A stretch of 62,865 nt of DNA from Candidatus Pelagibacter ubique HIMB058. Its GTDB lineage: Bacteria; Pseudomonadota; Alphaproteobacteria; Pelagibacterales; Pelagibacteraceae. Below, piece after piece: positions 1 through 6,672 of this stretch (the stretch's first letter is position 1; every line of letters starts with the position of its first letter). The notes below the pieces were generated by a model. That model saw only the letters and a program-made list of their open reading frames with translations. It was not told the DNA's origin and did no database searches. The position numbers and the translations under genes were made by a program. Where the stretch lies: contig ATTF01000005.1 of the NCBI GenBank assembly GCA_000419545.1, positions 1 through 62,865 of the forward strand, read 5' to 3'.

Positions 1-52
1 AAAATTTATAAAAAAATTTAATTTTGAATCAATTTTGTAAAATAATTTATGT

Positions 53-80
53 TTGACATGAATCTTTTAATAATTAATGT
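53..80 (+). promoter_or_regulatory. Candidate promoter of the basic micropeptide gene
   Basis: A perfect -35 hexamer TTGACA lies at 53-58. The expected -10 region (about 73-82) is AT-rich but has no good TATAAT match; the best 16-nt-spaced hexamer is TAATGT at 75-80. The distance to the start codon at 131 would leave an untranslated leader of about 40 nt. The -35 is convincing and the -10 is not. Confidence 0.35.
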
Positions 81-130
81 TTAATTAACAAACGAATCAT
101 TAAGATTTGTTTTAAAACAAGGGAGAAAAG

Positions 131-205
131 ATGGCTAAAAGAAGAAAAAAAGCTAAAAAGAAAACTAAAAAGAAAAAAGCTAAAAAAAGAAGAAAAAGAA
201 GATAG
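131..205 (+). CDS. 24-residue Lys/Arg micropeptide, possible nucleic-acid-binding protein
   Basis: This short ORF starts with ATG directly after a strong Shine-Dalgarno (AAGGGAG at 119-125, 5-nt spacing) and ends at TAG. The peptide begins MAKRRKKAKKK and holds 13 lysines, 6 arginines, 3 alanines, one threonine and the initial methionine, so 19 of 24 residues are basic. The gene has its own candidate TTGACA promoter and a hairpin terminator 15 nt after the stop, which makes a complete transcription unit and argues against chance. The composition resembles histone H1 or polyamine-like tails that bind DNA or RNA, and it resembles the N-terminal tail of the CarD protein encoded on the opposite strand just beyond the terminator. 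A function in nucleoid compaction or RNA binding is inference. I recognise no named family. The main alternative is a low-complexity chance ORF in A-rich DNA. Confidence 0.6.
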   Translation: MAKRRKKAKKKTKKKKAKKRRKRR

Positions 206-219
206 TTTTCTCTTTAACT

Positions 220-257
220 AAACGCCCTTTTTAATTTTTTAAAGAGGGCGTTTTTTT
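220..257 (+). terminator. Rho-independent terminator, likely bidirectional
   Basis: AAACGCCCT at 220-228 pairs with AGGGCGTTT at 244-252, with extra A/T pairs towards an AT-rich loop, and is followed by a T run at 251-257. On the minus strand the same stem is followed by a weaker T stretch. It separates the convergent micropeptide gene and the carD-like gene, whose stop codon lies at 256-258, and probably terminates both. Confidence 0.85.
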
Positions 258-939
258 ATTCTGCACTCTCTGAAATATTTGTTCTACCTAAGGCTTTATC
301 CATTTTCTTTTGAACTTCCTCAGGACTTGTTTTTAGTACTGCCTCAAATTCAGATTTTAGCCTTTCATAGGCTTTTTCAAATAATTGTCTTTCAGAGTAA
401 GATTGATCAGCTATGATATCTGTGTTCTTATTTAAATCTTTCACCACTTCGGCCAATTCATAGATTTTACCCGAGTTGATTTTTTGATCATACTCTTGAG
501 CACGTCTACTCCACATTGTTCTCTTTATTTTTGGCTTAGTTTTTAAAATAGAAACACATTTATTGATTTGATTAATAGAAGAAATTGGTCTTAATTTTGA
601 TTGTTGATTTATAGGAACAGTTAAAGTTAATTTTTCTTTTTCAACTAATATTTTATAAAATTGAATATCAATTTCTCCAATTTTTGCTTTTTCAATAGCT
701 GTGATTTTACCTACACCATGCTTTGGATAAACAACAAAATCTTTTAAATTATAAATACGTTTTTCTGTAGGCTGCTTTTTAACTTTTTTAATCTCTGGTT
801 TTTCATCAGGTCCAGGAATGCTATTTTTTTTCTCAATAGGTTTAGCTACAGTTTTAGCAGAATTCTTAATTGCTACTTTTTTTGCTTTTTTAGCTTTTTT
901 AGCTTTTTTTGTTTTTTTTACTTTTTTCTTTTTAGGCAT
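256..939 (-). CDS. carD: CarD family transcriptional regulator with poly-lysine N-terminal tail
   Basis: A 227-residue protein. Residues about 62-220 match the CarD/CdnL family: an RNA-polymerase-interacting Tudor-like domain (the FVVYPKHGVGKI segment near 68-79 is the hallmark) followed by a helical DNA-contacting domain (around MWSRRAQEYDQKINSG, 142-157). CarD/CdnL binds the RNA polymerase beta subunit and stabilises open promoter complexes, classically at rRNA promoters. Residues 1-21 are unusual because 14 of them are lysine, in KKAKKAKKAKK-type repeats, and a linker of about 40 residues follows. Family members are usually about 160-170 residues, so the extra length is this tail. The gene is last in the minus-strand operon helicase/terB-like/fdxA/carD, 3 nt after fdxA. 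The family call is secure; the tail's role in nucleic-acid binding is inferred. Confidence 0.93.
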   Translation of the reverse strand: MPKKKKVKKTKKAKKAKKAKKVAIKNSAKTVAKPIEKKNSIPGPDEKPEIKKVKKQPTEKRIYNLKDFVVYPKHGVGKITAIEKAKIGEIDIQFYKILVEKEKLTLTVPINQQSKLRPISSINQINKCVSILKTKPKIKRTMWSRRAQEYDQKINSGKIYELAEVVKDLNKNTDIIADQSYSERQLFEKAYERLKSEFEAVLKTSPEEVQKKMDKALGRTNISESAE

Positions 940-942
940 TTT

Positions 943-1284
943 TTATTTTCCTGGTTTATCTGAGAAGTGTTTATCGTATTTATCTTTAATTTCTCTAAAT
1001 TTTTCATGTTCGGCCATCGGCTCTTTTTTTTTTGAAATATTAGGCCATATTGCAGAAAACTTTTTATTAAGCAACAACCATTTTTCCATCCCTTTAACGC
1101 TTTCATCAGTATCAGCCTTTATGGCATCTATTGGACACTCGGGTTCACAAACTCCACAATCAATACATTCATCTGGATTGATCACTAGCATATTTTCACC
1201 CTCATAAAAGCAATCTACTGGACAAACCTCCACACAGTCCGTCAGCTTACATTTAATACATTCATCTTTTACAATATATGTCAT
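943..1284 (-). CDS. fdxA: 7Fe-type ferredoxin FdxA
   Basis: A 113-residue cytoplasmic electron carrier. Cysteines at 9, 12, 17, 21, 25, 40, 43, 46 and 50 reproduce the pattern of Azotobacter ferredoxin I. By analogy one [3Fe-4S] cluster is held by C9, C17 and C50, and one [4Fe-4S] cluster by C21, C40, C43 and C46. The [18 protein letters not shown] segment and the longer C-terminal helix after residue 60 are typical of alphaproteobacterial FdxA. The ATG overlaps the end of the TerB-like gene by 4 nt, and carD follows after 3 nt, so the genes are co-transcribed. The redox partner cannot be told from the sequence. The same helicase-to-carD order is familiar in alphaproteobacteria. Confidence 0.95.
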   Translation of the reverse strand: MTYIVKDECIKCKLTDCVEVCPVDCFYEGENMLVINPDECIDCGVCEPECPIDAIKADTDESVKGMEKWLLLNKKFSAIWPNISKKKEPMAEHEKFREIKDKYDKHFSDKPGK

Positions 1285-1670
1285 TTTGAATTTAGTAAGT
1301 TTAGTTTAATTTCAGCACACTCTTTATCAGAAAGATATATAAGTCCACAAATCCTTCTCATTAAATTTGATTCATATTGATCAACAGTATTATCAGATAT
1401 TAATACTTTCCAAAGATGTTCAATAATATCCTTTTTTATTTCTAATGAATTTTGTTTAATAATATTTGTATAATTAAGTAATTGATTAGAGTTTTTTTCT
1501 ATTTCTTCAGCCTTCTTTAAAATTTCATCTGAATTCTCATCTTTAAGGTAAGATTTTATAAATTCCTTAACTAGCTCTTTTTCATGGTCTGAATAATTCT
1601 CATCAATGCTGGCAGCATGCACTAATAATGCTGATATACCAATTACACTTTCTTTATCTAGCTTATTCAT
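1281..1670 (-). CDS. TerB-like (COG4103-type) conserved protein
   Basis: A 129-residue all-helical protein that resembles the TerB / COG4103 family in the pattern [20 protein letters not shown] (residues about 16-35) and the [21 protein letters not shown] segment split across about 93-114. Acidic residues in these two helical repeats are the positions that bind metal in TerB structures. The family is widespread in proteobacteria and its physiological role is unsettled; tellurite resistance is only a name inherited from plasmid TerB. The gene sits between the helicase (3 nt upstream) and fdxA (4-nt overlap), so translational coupling is likely. No signal peptide or membrane segment is visible. 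The family call is moderately sure and the function is unknown. Confidence 0.75.
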   Translation of the reverse strand: MNKLDKESVIGISALLVHAASIDENYSDHEKELVKEFIKSYLKDENSDEILKKAEEIEKNSNQLLNYTNIIKQNSLEIKKDIIEHLWKVLISDNTVDQYESNLMRRICGLIYLSDKECAEIKLNLLNSK

Positions 1671-1673
1671 GAA

Positions 1674-4139
1674 TTATTTTATATTTAAAGCACGAAGTTT
1701 ATTAAATGGATTCTCTTTATTGTCAAACTTAAATAGCTTTTCTTTTTTCTTCTTTTCACCTTTAAAAATGTACGTATCTTCTTCTTTATCTTTCTTATAA
1801 TTCATATAATTCATTAATTTAAAGAAATTTTCTTTGGAACAACCTAATAAATTCATCATACTTGAGTTAATTTTAAATTTCCTATCTTTTGTACTATCTA
1901 TTATTTTAATAAATAATTTCTCTAAAATATCAATTCTTACAAAAAACTCTTTAAATTTCTCAAAACCACAGAGTAGTAAAAAGTTTCTTTCTAATTTTGC
2001 ATCAACTAAAAAATTTAATCCTGATTTAGGAATAGAATTTTTACCGGATAAGTTATGAAACAAATTCCATAAATTTATTCGAAATTCTACAGCTTTTGGT
2101 TTCAACATTTTAGGTAAGTAAATATGATATCTACCTATTTTAATTCCCATCCCCCATAATTTTTTTCTTTCTTCAGAAGGAATTAACTTAACAATTTTAT
2201 CAACTTCATTTCGTTTAACTACTCCATTTTTCTCGTAAAGTTGGAACACTAGTCCTCTTAAATACTGGTTATTAATTTTATGTTTTGTAAGCTTGATCAA
2301 ATCTCCCAAAACATCATTTATATAATTGTTTAACCATTTTGCTAAAAAATTAGTTAATTTCAATTTAGATGTTTCATCTAAAGAGTCGTCGGCAATTATA
2401 TCAAATTCTGGATTTAAGTAGTTGCTACCTTTTTTTAATCGAGCAATAGGATTATTTTTCCAAATAATTTTATTTTCATTGTTAATCGATAAATCTGTGT
2501 TACTTAAAATATTTTCCACTCTTTTTATTAATTCTTTTTCAACACCTTTTCTTGCCGCTTTTTTAATTGATTTAATATCTGTATCCAAAGTTTTTGATGT
2601 TACCTCTATTAAAAATTTTAAACCTTTTAATTCACCAATTAGCTGCCCATCTATATAAATCTTATCATCTTCATTGATTTCAGTATTAAAGACTAAATCT
2701 TGTTTAAGACTACGCGAGAGAATACTAATTTTTTTATCAATAAAACTTTTAGTTAATTCATCATGCAATTTATCTGAAAGTTTGTCTTCGATACTTTTTG
2801 TAAGCTGAACCCAATAATCTGAATTTTCTACCCAATTCTTTTTATTAGCAACATATGACCAAGTTCTAACATTAGATAATCTATGTGATAACAAATCTAC
2901 ATTCCCATGATCTTTTTCAAGACCTTTCAGTTGTTCTTTCATAAAAGTACTTGGAATTCTTTTTTTTCTTGTAGAAAGAAATTGGAACACTTTATCAATA
3001 ATATTAATATGTTGACCGTAAGCTTTTTTTTCAAAATCAGGTATCTGACAGCATTCCCAAAGTAACTCTAAATTTTTATGATAAATTATATTATTAGCAC
3101 CTTTTTTTAGAAAAAATCTTAATACACTTTCATCAAGAGAATCATTCGTTCTCAATAAATTTTTTTTATCAGGTCTAAGCTCGAGCGATGTAATTAGCTT
3201 TTCTGGGGTGCTAAAATTTAGGTTTGAATTTCTCCAATAAATTGATTTCGTGTTTGGTAATTGATGTTTCTCTATTTTTTCTATTTCATCTGAATTCAAA
3301 GTTTCACAGTCACCCGTAGTTCCAAATCCCCCATCATTTTTGTATCTTCCTGCTCGCCCTGCGATTTGAGACATTTCAATTAGATTAAGACGCCTAGTTT
3401 TTTTGCCATCAAATTTTTTTAAATTTGAGAAAAAGATTTCATTTATATCCATATTTAGTCCCATACCAATTGCATCTGTTGCGATTAAGTAATCTACATC
3501 TCCAGATTGATACAATCCTACTTGTGAGTTTCTGGTTTTAGGACTTAGGGAACCCATAATAACCGCAGCTCCTCCTTTTTGTCTTCTTACTAATTCTGCT
3601 ATTGCATAAACTTCTTCAATTGAAAAAGCTATTATTGCAACTTTACGATCTAAACGAGATATTTTTTTAATCCCAGAATAACTTAATTTTGAAAACCTCT
3701 CTTTTTTCTCAAACTCTACGCCTTCGACAAGTTCGTCAATTATGTTTTCCATAACTTGTGACCCTAAGAACATTGTCATTTTTGTTCCTCTAGACTCTAG
3801 CATTCTTTCGGTAAAGATATGACCCCGCTCCCTATCAGAACACATTTGTATTTCGTCAATTGCTATAAAGTCGACTTCTTTATTTTTAGGCATCGACTCA
3901 ACAGTACAAATGAAATAGGTAGCAGTGCTTGGGATAATTTTTTCTTCACCTGTTATTAAAGCTACTTTTTCTGCCCCAACTTTGTTTACACACTTGTCAT
4001 AAACTTCCCTTGCTAACAATCTTAAGGGTAAACCGAAAATACCTGAGTCAAATTCAAGCATTTTTTCTATTGCAACATGAGTTTTTCCCGTATTCGTAGG
4101 ACCTAGTAATGCAATTATTCTTCGAGATTGATTAGTCAT
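1674..4139 (-). CDS. Suv3-like ATP-dependent RNA helicase
   Basis: An 821-residue superfamily 2 helicase. Walker A GPTNTGKT lies at 13-20, the DEIQ motif II at 95-98 (in IDEIQMCSDRERGHIF), motif V as ATDAIGMGLN at 220-229, and motif VI QIAGRAGR at 258-265. These match the Suv3 branch, the mitochondrial degradosome helicase and its alphaproteobacterial relatives. The 550 residues beyond the helicase core are helical and lysine-rich and poorly recognisable by eye; Suv3 relatives carry accessory RNA-binding regions there. The likely role is 3'-5' RNA unwinding in RNA turnover. It is the first gene of the minus-strand operon leading to TerB-like, fdxA and carD, with a candidate promoter just upstream. 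Confidence 0.88.
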   Translation of the reverse strand: MTNQSRRIIALLGPTNTGKTHVAIEKMLEFDSGIFGLPLRLLAREVYDKCVNKVGAEKVALITGEEKIIPSTATYFICTVESMPKNKEVDFIAIDEIQMCSDRERGHIFTERMLESRGTKMTMFLGSQVMENIIDELVEGVEFEKKERFSKLSYSGIKKISRLDRKVAIIAFSIEEVYAIAELVRRQKGGAAVIMGSLSPKTRNSQVGLYQSGDVDYLIATDAIGMGLNMDINEIFFSNLKKFDGKKTRRLNLIEMSQIAGRAGRYKNDGGFGTTGDCETLNSDEIEKIEKHQLPNTKSIYWRNSNLNFSTPEKLITSLELRPDKKNLLRTNDSLDESVLRFFLKKGANNIIYHKNLELLWECCQIPDFEKKAYGQHINIIDKVFQFLSTRKKRIPSTFMKEQLKGLEKDHGNVDLLSHRLSNVRTWSYVANKKNWVENSDYWVQLTKSIEDKLSDKLHDELTKSFIDKKISILSRSLKQDLVFNTEINEDDKIYIDGQLIGELKGLKFLIEVTSKTLDTDIKSIKKAARKGVEKELIKRVENILSNTDLSINNENKIIWKNNPIARLKKGSNYLNPEFDIIADDSLDETSKLKLTNFLAKWLNNYINDVLGDLIKLTKHKINNQYLRGLVFQLYEKNGVVKRNEVDKIVKLIPSEERKKLWGMGIKIGRYHIYLPKMLKPKAVEFRINLWNLFHNLSGKNSIPKSGLNFLVDAKLERNFLLLCGFEKFKEFFVRIDILEKLFIKIIDSTKDRKFKINSSMMNLLGCSKENFFKLMNYMNYKKDKEEDTYIFKGEKKKKEKLFKFDNKENPFNKLRALNIK

Positions 4140-4165
4140 TTTTTGTGTTAGAAATTTTTATTTAT

Positions 4166-4193
4166 ACTATATGTAGACCTAAGTTGAGAACAA
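4166..4193 (-). promoter_or_regulatory. Candidate promoter for the helicase operon
   Basis: Read on the minus strand, TTGTTC (plus positions 188-193 of the 4000s, i.e. 4193-4188) is followed after 16 nt by TATAGT (4171-4166). The helicase ATG is at 4139, which leaves a short leader. The match is moderate. It shares a 157-bp divergent region with the aminotransferase promoter. Confidence 0.35.
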
Positions 4194-4251
4194 AATAAGA
4201 TTAAAACATGACCGAATCGTTTTGTCAAATGTTCCCATTTTCATAATTAAA

Positions 4252-4281
4252 TTGACTTTAAACATATAGTCCCCGTATAGA
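4252..4281 (+). promoter_or_regulatory. Candidate promoter for the aminotransferase gene
   Basis: TTGACT at 4252-4257 and TATAGA at 4276-4281 are separated by 18 nt. The predicted transcription start near 4288 would give a leader of only about 9 nt before the ATG at 4297, so the mRNA may be nearly leaderless; no Shine-Dalgarno is visible. Confidence 0.5.
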
Positions 4282-4296
4282 TAAAAAATAAGTTAA

Positions 4297-5535
4297 ATGT
4301 CATCAAACATTAAAAAAAGTATTCTAAAATTAAAAGAGTCTTCAACACTTGTTATTAACGAGAAATCAAAAGACTTGATCAATCAAGGAAAAAAAGTTTA
4401 TCAATTTGGATTTGGTCAGTCACCTTTTCCAGTTCCTGAAACAATTGTAGAGTCATTGAAAAATCATGCACATAGAAAAGAATATTTACCTATTCAAGGT
4501 TTAGTGAAATTAAGAGAAGTAATATCAAAGTATTTATTAAAAAAAACTGGAAATAATTATCCAAAAGAAAACATACTAATTACTCCAGGCTCTAAAGAAG
4601 CAATGCTTCTTATGCATATAGCATTTAAGGGAGAAATAATTATTCCAGCCCCAGGTTGGGTATCATATGAACCACAAGCTCAAATTGGTTCAAATAAAGT
4701 TCACTGGTTAGAAACAAAAAGATCAAATAATTGGTTTCCAACAGCTTTAGAGTTAGAAAAAAAGATTAAAAAAGTTGGAAAGAAAAAAAATATTATTTTT
4801 ATTTTGAATTCACCTAATAATCCTTCAGGTTCAGTTTGTAATAATCTAAAAGAAATAGCTAAGGTTGCAAAAAAATATAAACTAATTGTTTTGTCTGATG
4901 AAATTTATACTGATTTAACTTTCAAAGATGAATACAACTCGATTTCAAAATTTTACTCTGAATTTACCTTTATAACAGGAGGATTAAGTAAATGGTGTGG
5001 TGCTGGTGGTTGGAGGTTAGGCTTTCTTGCAGTTCCACCAAAATTAAAGAGCTTTTTAACAAGTTTAAAATCATTAGCCAGCGAGTCTTACTCAACAGTA
5101 AATACCCCAACTCAATATGCTGCGGTAGAAGCTTACGAGGGAAATTATGACGAATATAAAAATAAAGTTAAAGGAATATTAAATGCAGTAGGAAACTACG
5201 TTTATAATAATTTAAAATCTAATAAAGTTTTAATTAAACCTCCCCAAGGAGCTTTTTATTTAATGCCAGAATTTAAAAACACAAAATTTAAAAATTCATC
5301 AAAATTATGTGAAGCCATATTAAATGAAACCGGAGTTGCAATGTTACCTGGTTCAGATTTTGGTTTTAAGCCAAAAAGAATGTTAACTAGGTTAAGTTAT
5401 ACCGACTTTGATGGAAGCAAGTTTTATAATAACGTGAAAGACTATAATTCAATAGATGAAGATATGATTAAAGAATTTGCACCAAGTGTTGTAGAGGGTA
5501 TAACAAGGCTATCAAATTGGGCTAAAAATCTTTAA
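4297..5535 (+). CDS. PLP-dependent class I/II aminotransferase
   Basis: A 412-residue fold-type I aminotransferase. The pyridoxal phosphate lysine is K232 in the GGLSKWCGAGGWRLGF block, NSPNNPSG at 171-178 and SDEIY at 200-204 supply the cofactor-binding Asn, Asp and Tyr, and an Arg in RMLTRLSY near 370 should hold the substrate carboxylate. This is the layout of aspartate/aromatic-type aminotransferases. The exact amino donor cannot be read from the sequence, although aspartate or a related amino acid is the usual annotation. It has its own promoter candidate and lies 64 nt upstream of the TRAP binding protein gene on the same strand. That gene has its own promoter candidate, so a functional link with the transporter is possible but unproven. 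Confidence 0.88.
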   Translation: MSSNIKKSILKLKESSTLVINEKSKDLINQGKKVYQFGFGQSPFPVPETIVESLKNHAHRKEYLPIQGLVKLREVISKYLLKKTGNNYPKENILITPGSKEAMLLMHIAFKGEIIIPAPGWVSYEPQAQIGSNKVHWLETKRSNNWFPTALELEKKIKKVGKKKNIIFILNSPNNPSGSVCNNLKEIAKVAKKYKLIVLSDEIYTDLTFKDEYNSISKFYSEFTFITGGLSKWCGAGGWRLGFLAVPPKLKSFLTSLKSLASESYSTVNTPTQYAAVEAYEGNYDEYKNKVKGILNAVGNYVYNNLKSNKVLIKPPQGAFYLMPEFKNTKFKNSSKLCEAILNETGVAMLPGSDFGFKPKRMLTRLSYTDFDGSKFYNNVKDYNSIDEDMIKEFAPSVVEGITRLSNWAKNL

Positions 5536-5543
5536 GAATCTCT

Positions 5544-5572
5544 TTGACCTAAATCAATAAACATAGTTTAAT
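5544..5572 (+). promoter_or_regulatory. Candidate promoter for the TAXI binding-protein gene
   Basis: TTGACC at 5544-5549 and TTTAAT at 5567-5572 have the ideal 17-nt spacing. They lie wholly in the 64-bp gap after the aminotransferase gene and would start transcription near 5579, about 20 nt before the start codon. Confidence 0.5.
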
Positions 5573-5590
5573 TATTAAAAATAACAAAAC

Positions 5591-5596
5591 GGGGGA
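5591..5596 (+). promoter_or_regulatory. Strong ribosome binding site
   Basis: GGGGGA stands 3 nt before the ATG at 5600. Purine-rich sites this G-rich are rare in this window, where most starts lack a recognisable Shine-Dalgarno, and it suggests high expression of the binding protein. Confidence 0.55.
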
Positions 5597-5599
5597 AAT

Positions 5600-6595
5600 A
5601 TGAAAAAAATAATATCATCAATCTCAGCGTTTTTAGTGTTGTTTGCTTTTTCAGGCTCAATCGCTAAATCAGCAGAATTCTTTACTATAGGAACTGGTGG
5701 ACCTACTGGAGTATATTTCCAAACAGGTAACGCTATTTGTAAAATGTTACATAAATCAGCAATAAGTGCTGATCACGGTAGAAAAAAAGGTACAGCTAAA
5801 GCTTACAGATGTACGGCACCTTCAACAGGTGGATCTAACTATAATATAGGTCAGATCAAAGACGGAGAGTTTCAATTTGGTGTTGCTCAGTCTGACTGGC
5901 AATTTCATGCCTACAATGGTTCAAGCAAATGGGAAGGAAATCAGTTCAGTAATTTAAGAGCTGTATTCTCAGTACATAATGAGCCTTTCCAAATTTGGGC
6001 GAGTAAAAAATCAAAAATTAAAGATTTTAAAAGCTTGAAAGGAAAAGTTGTAAACATTGGTAACCCTGGTTCTGGTCAAAGAGGAACTATGGAAGAGTTA
6101 ATGAAAGCTCAAGGAGTTGATAACAGCTACTTTAAATCAGTAACTGAATTAACTTCTTCTGAACAAGTAAAAGCTCTTTGTGACGGTAAAATTGATGCAT
6201 TTGGTTATTCAGTAGGATTCCCGAATGGTGCAATGGAACAAGCAGCAACTTGTAAAGCTAAAGCTAGTCCAATTAATTTAACTGGATCACCAGTACAAGG
6301 ATTAATTGATGGAGCTGACTATTATGCTAAAGCAGTAATTCCTAAAGGAACTTACTCAAATCAGAAAAAAGATGCGACAACATTTGGTGTTAAAGCTACT
6401 GTTGTAACTTCAGCAGATGTTTCTGAAGAATTAGTATACTTAGTTACTAAGGCTGTAATGGAAAACTTTGATGATTTCAAAGCTCAGCATCCAGCATTTT
6501 CTTTCTTAAAAAAGGAAGATATGATTAAAGCTGGTTTGTCTGCTCCTTTACACCCAGGTGCTATTAAATACTACAAAGAAGCTGGATTAATGTAA
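5600..6595 (+). CDS. TAXI family TRAP transporter solute-binding protein
   Basis: A 331-residue periplasmic binding protein. Residues 1-25 form a signal peptide with cleavage predicted after AKSA. The mature protein opens with FFTIGTGGPTGVYFQTG, the hallmark of the TAXI (TRAP-associated extracytoplasmic immunogenic) family, and keeps the family's GNPGSGQRGTMEELM and FGYSVGFPNGAMEQ blocks. It captures a solute, in characterised cases glutamate or other carboxylates, and hands it to the fused permease encoded 77 nt downstream. The particular ligand cannot be assigned. It has a strong ribosome binding site, its own promoter candidate and a hairpin terminator directly after it, so it is probably made in excess over the membrane component, as periplasmic receptors usually are. 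Confidence 0.93.
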   Translation: MKKIISSISAFLVLFAFSGSIAKSAEFFTIGTGGPTGVYFQTGNAICKMLHKSAISADHGRKKGTAKAYRCTAPSTGGSNYNIGQIKDGEFQFGVAQSDWQFHAYNGSSKWEGNQFSNLRAVFSVHNEPFQIWASKKSKIKDFKSLKGKVVNIGNPGSGQRGTMEELMKAQGVDNSYFKSVTELTSSEQVKALCDGKIDAFGYSVGFPNGAMEQAATCKAKASPINLTGSPVQGLIDGADYYAKAVIPKGTYSNQKKDATTFGVKATVVTSADVSEELVYLVTKAVMENFDDFKAQHPAFSFLKKEDMIKAGLSAPLHPGAIKYYKEAGLM

Positions 6596-6620
6596 TTCAA
6601 CTTTAAAGTTTTATTATAAA

Positions 6621-6650
6621 AAGGCCCAATTTTTATTGGGCCTTTTTTTT
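6621..6650 (+). terminator. Intra-operon rho-independent terminator
   Basis: AAGGCCCAAT (6621-6630) pairs perfectly with ATTGGGCCTT (6634-6643) around a 3-nt loop and is followed by T residues up to 6650. It lies between the binding-protein and permease genes and should act as a partial terminator that lowers permease expression relative to the receptor. Confidence 0.85.
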
Positions 6651-6672
6651 TGATATAATATATCCTTCAAAA

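Noticed and set aside
818-1207. 129-codon plus-strand ORF across carD and fdxA
   Set aside because: It is the antisense of the lysine-rich tail, giving poly-Phe/Ala repeats; the ferredoxin and CarD frames are clearly real.
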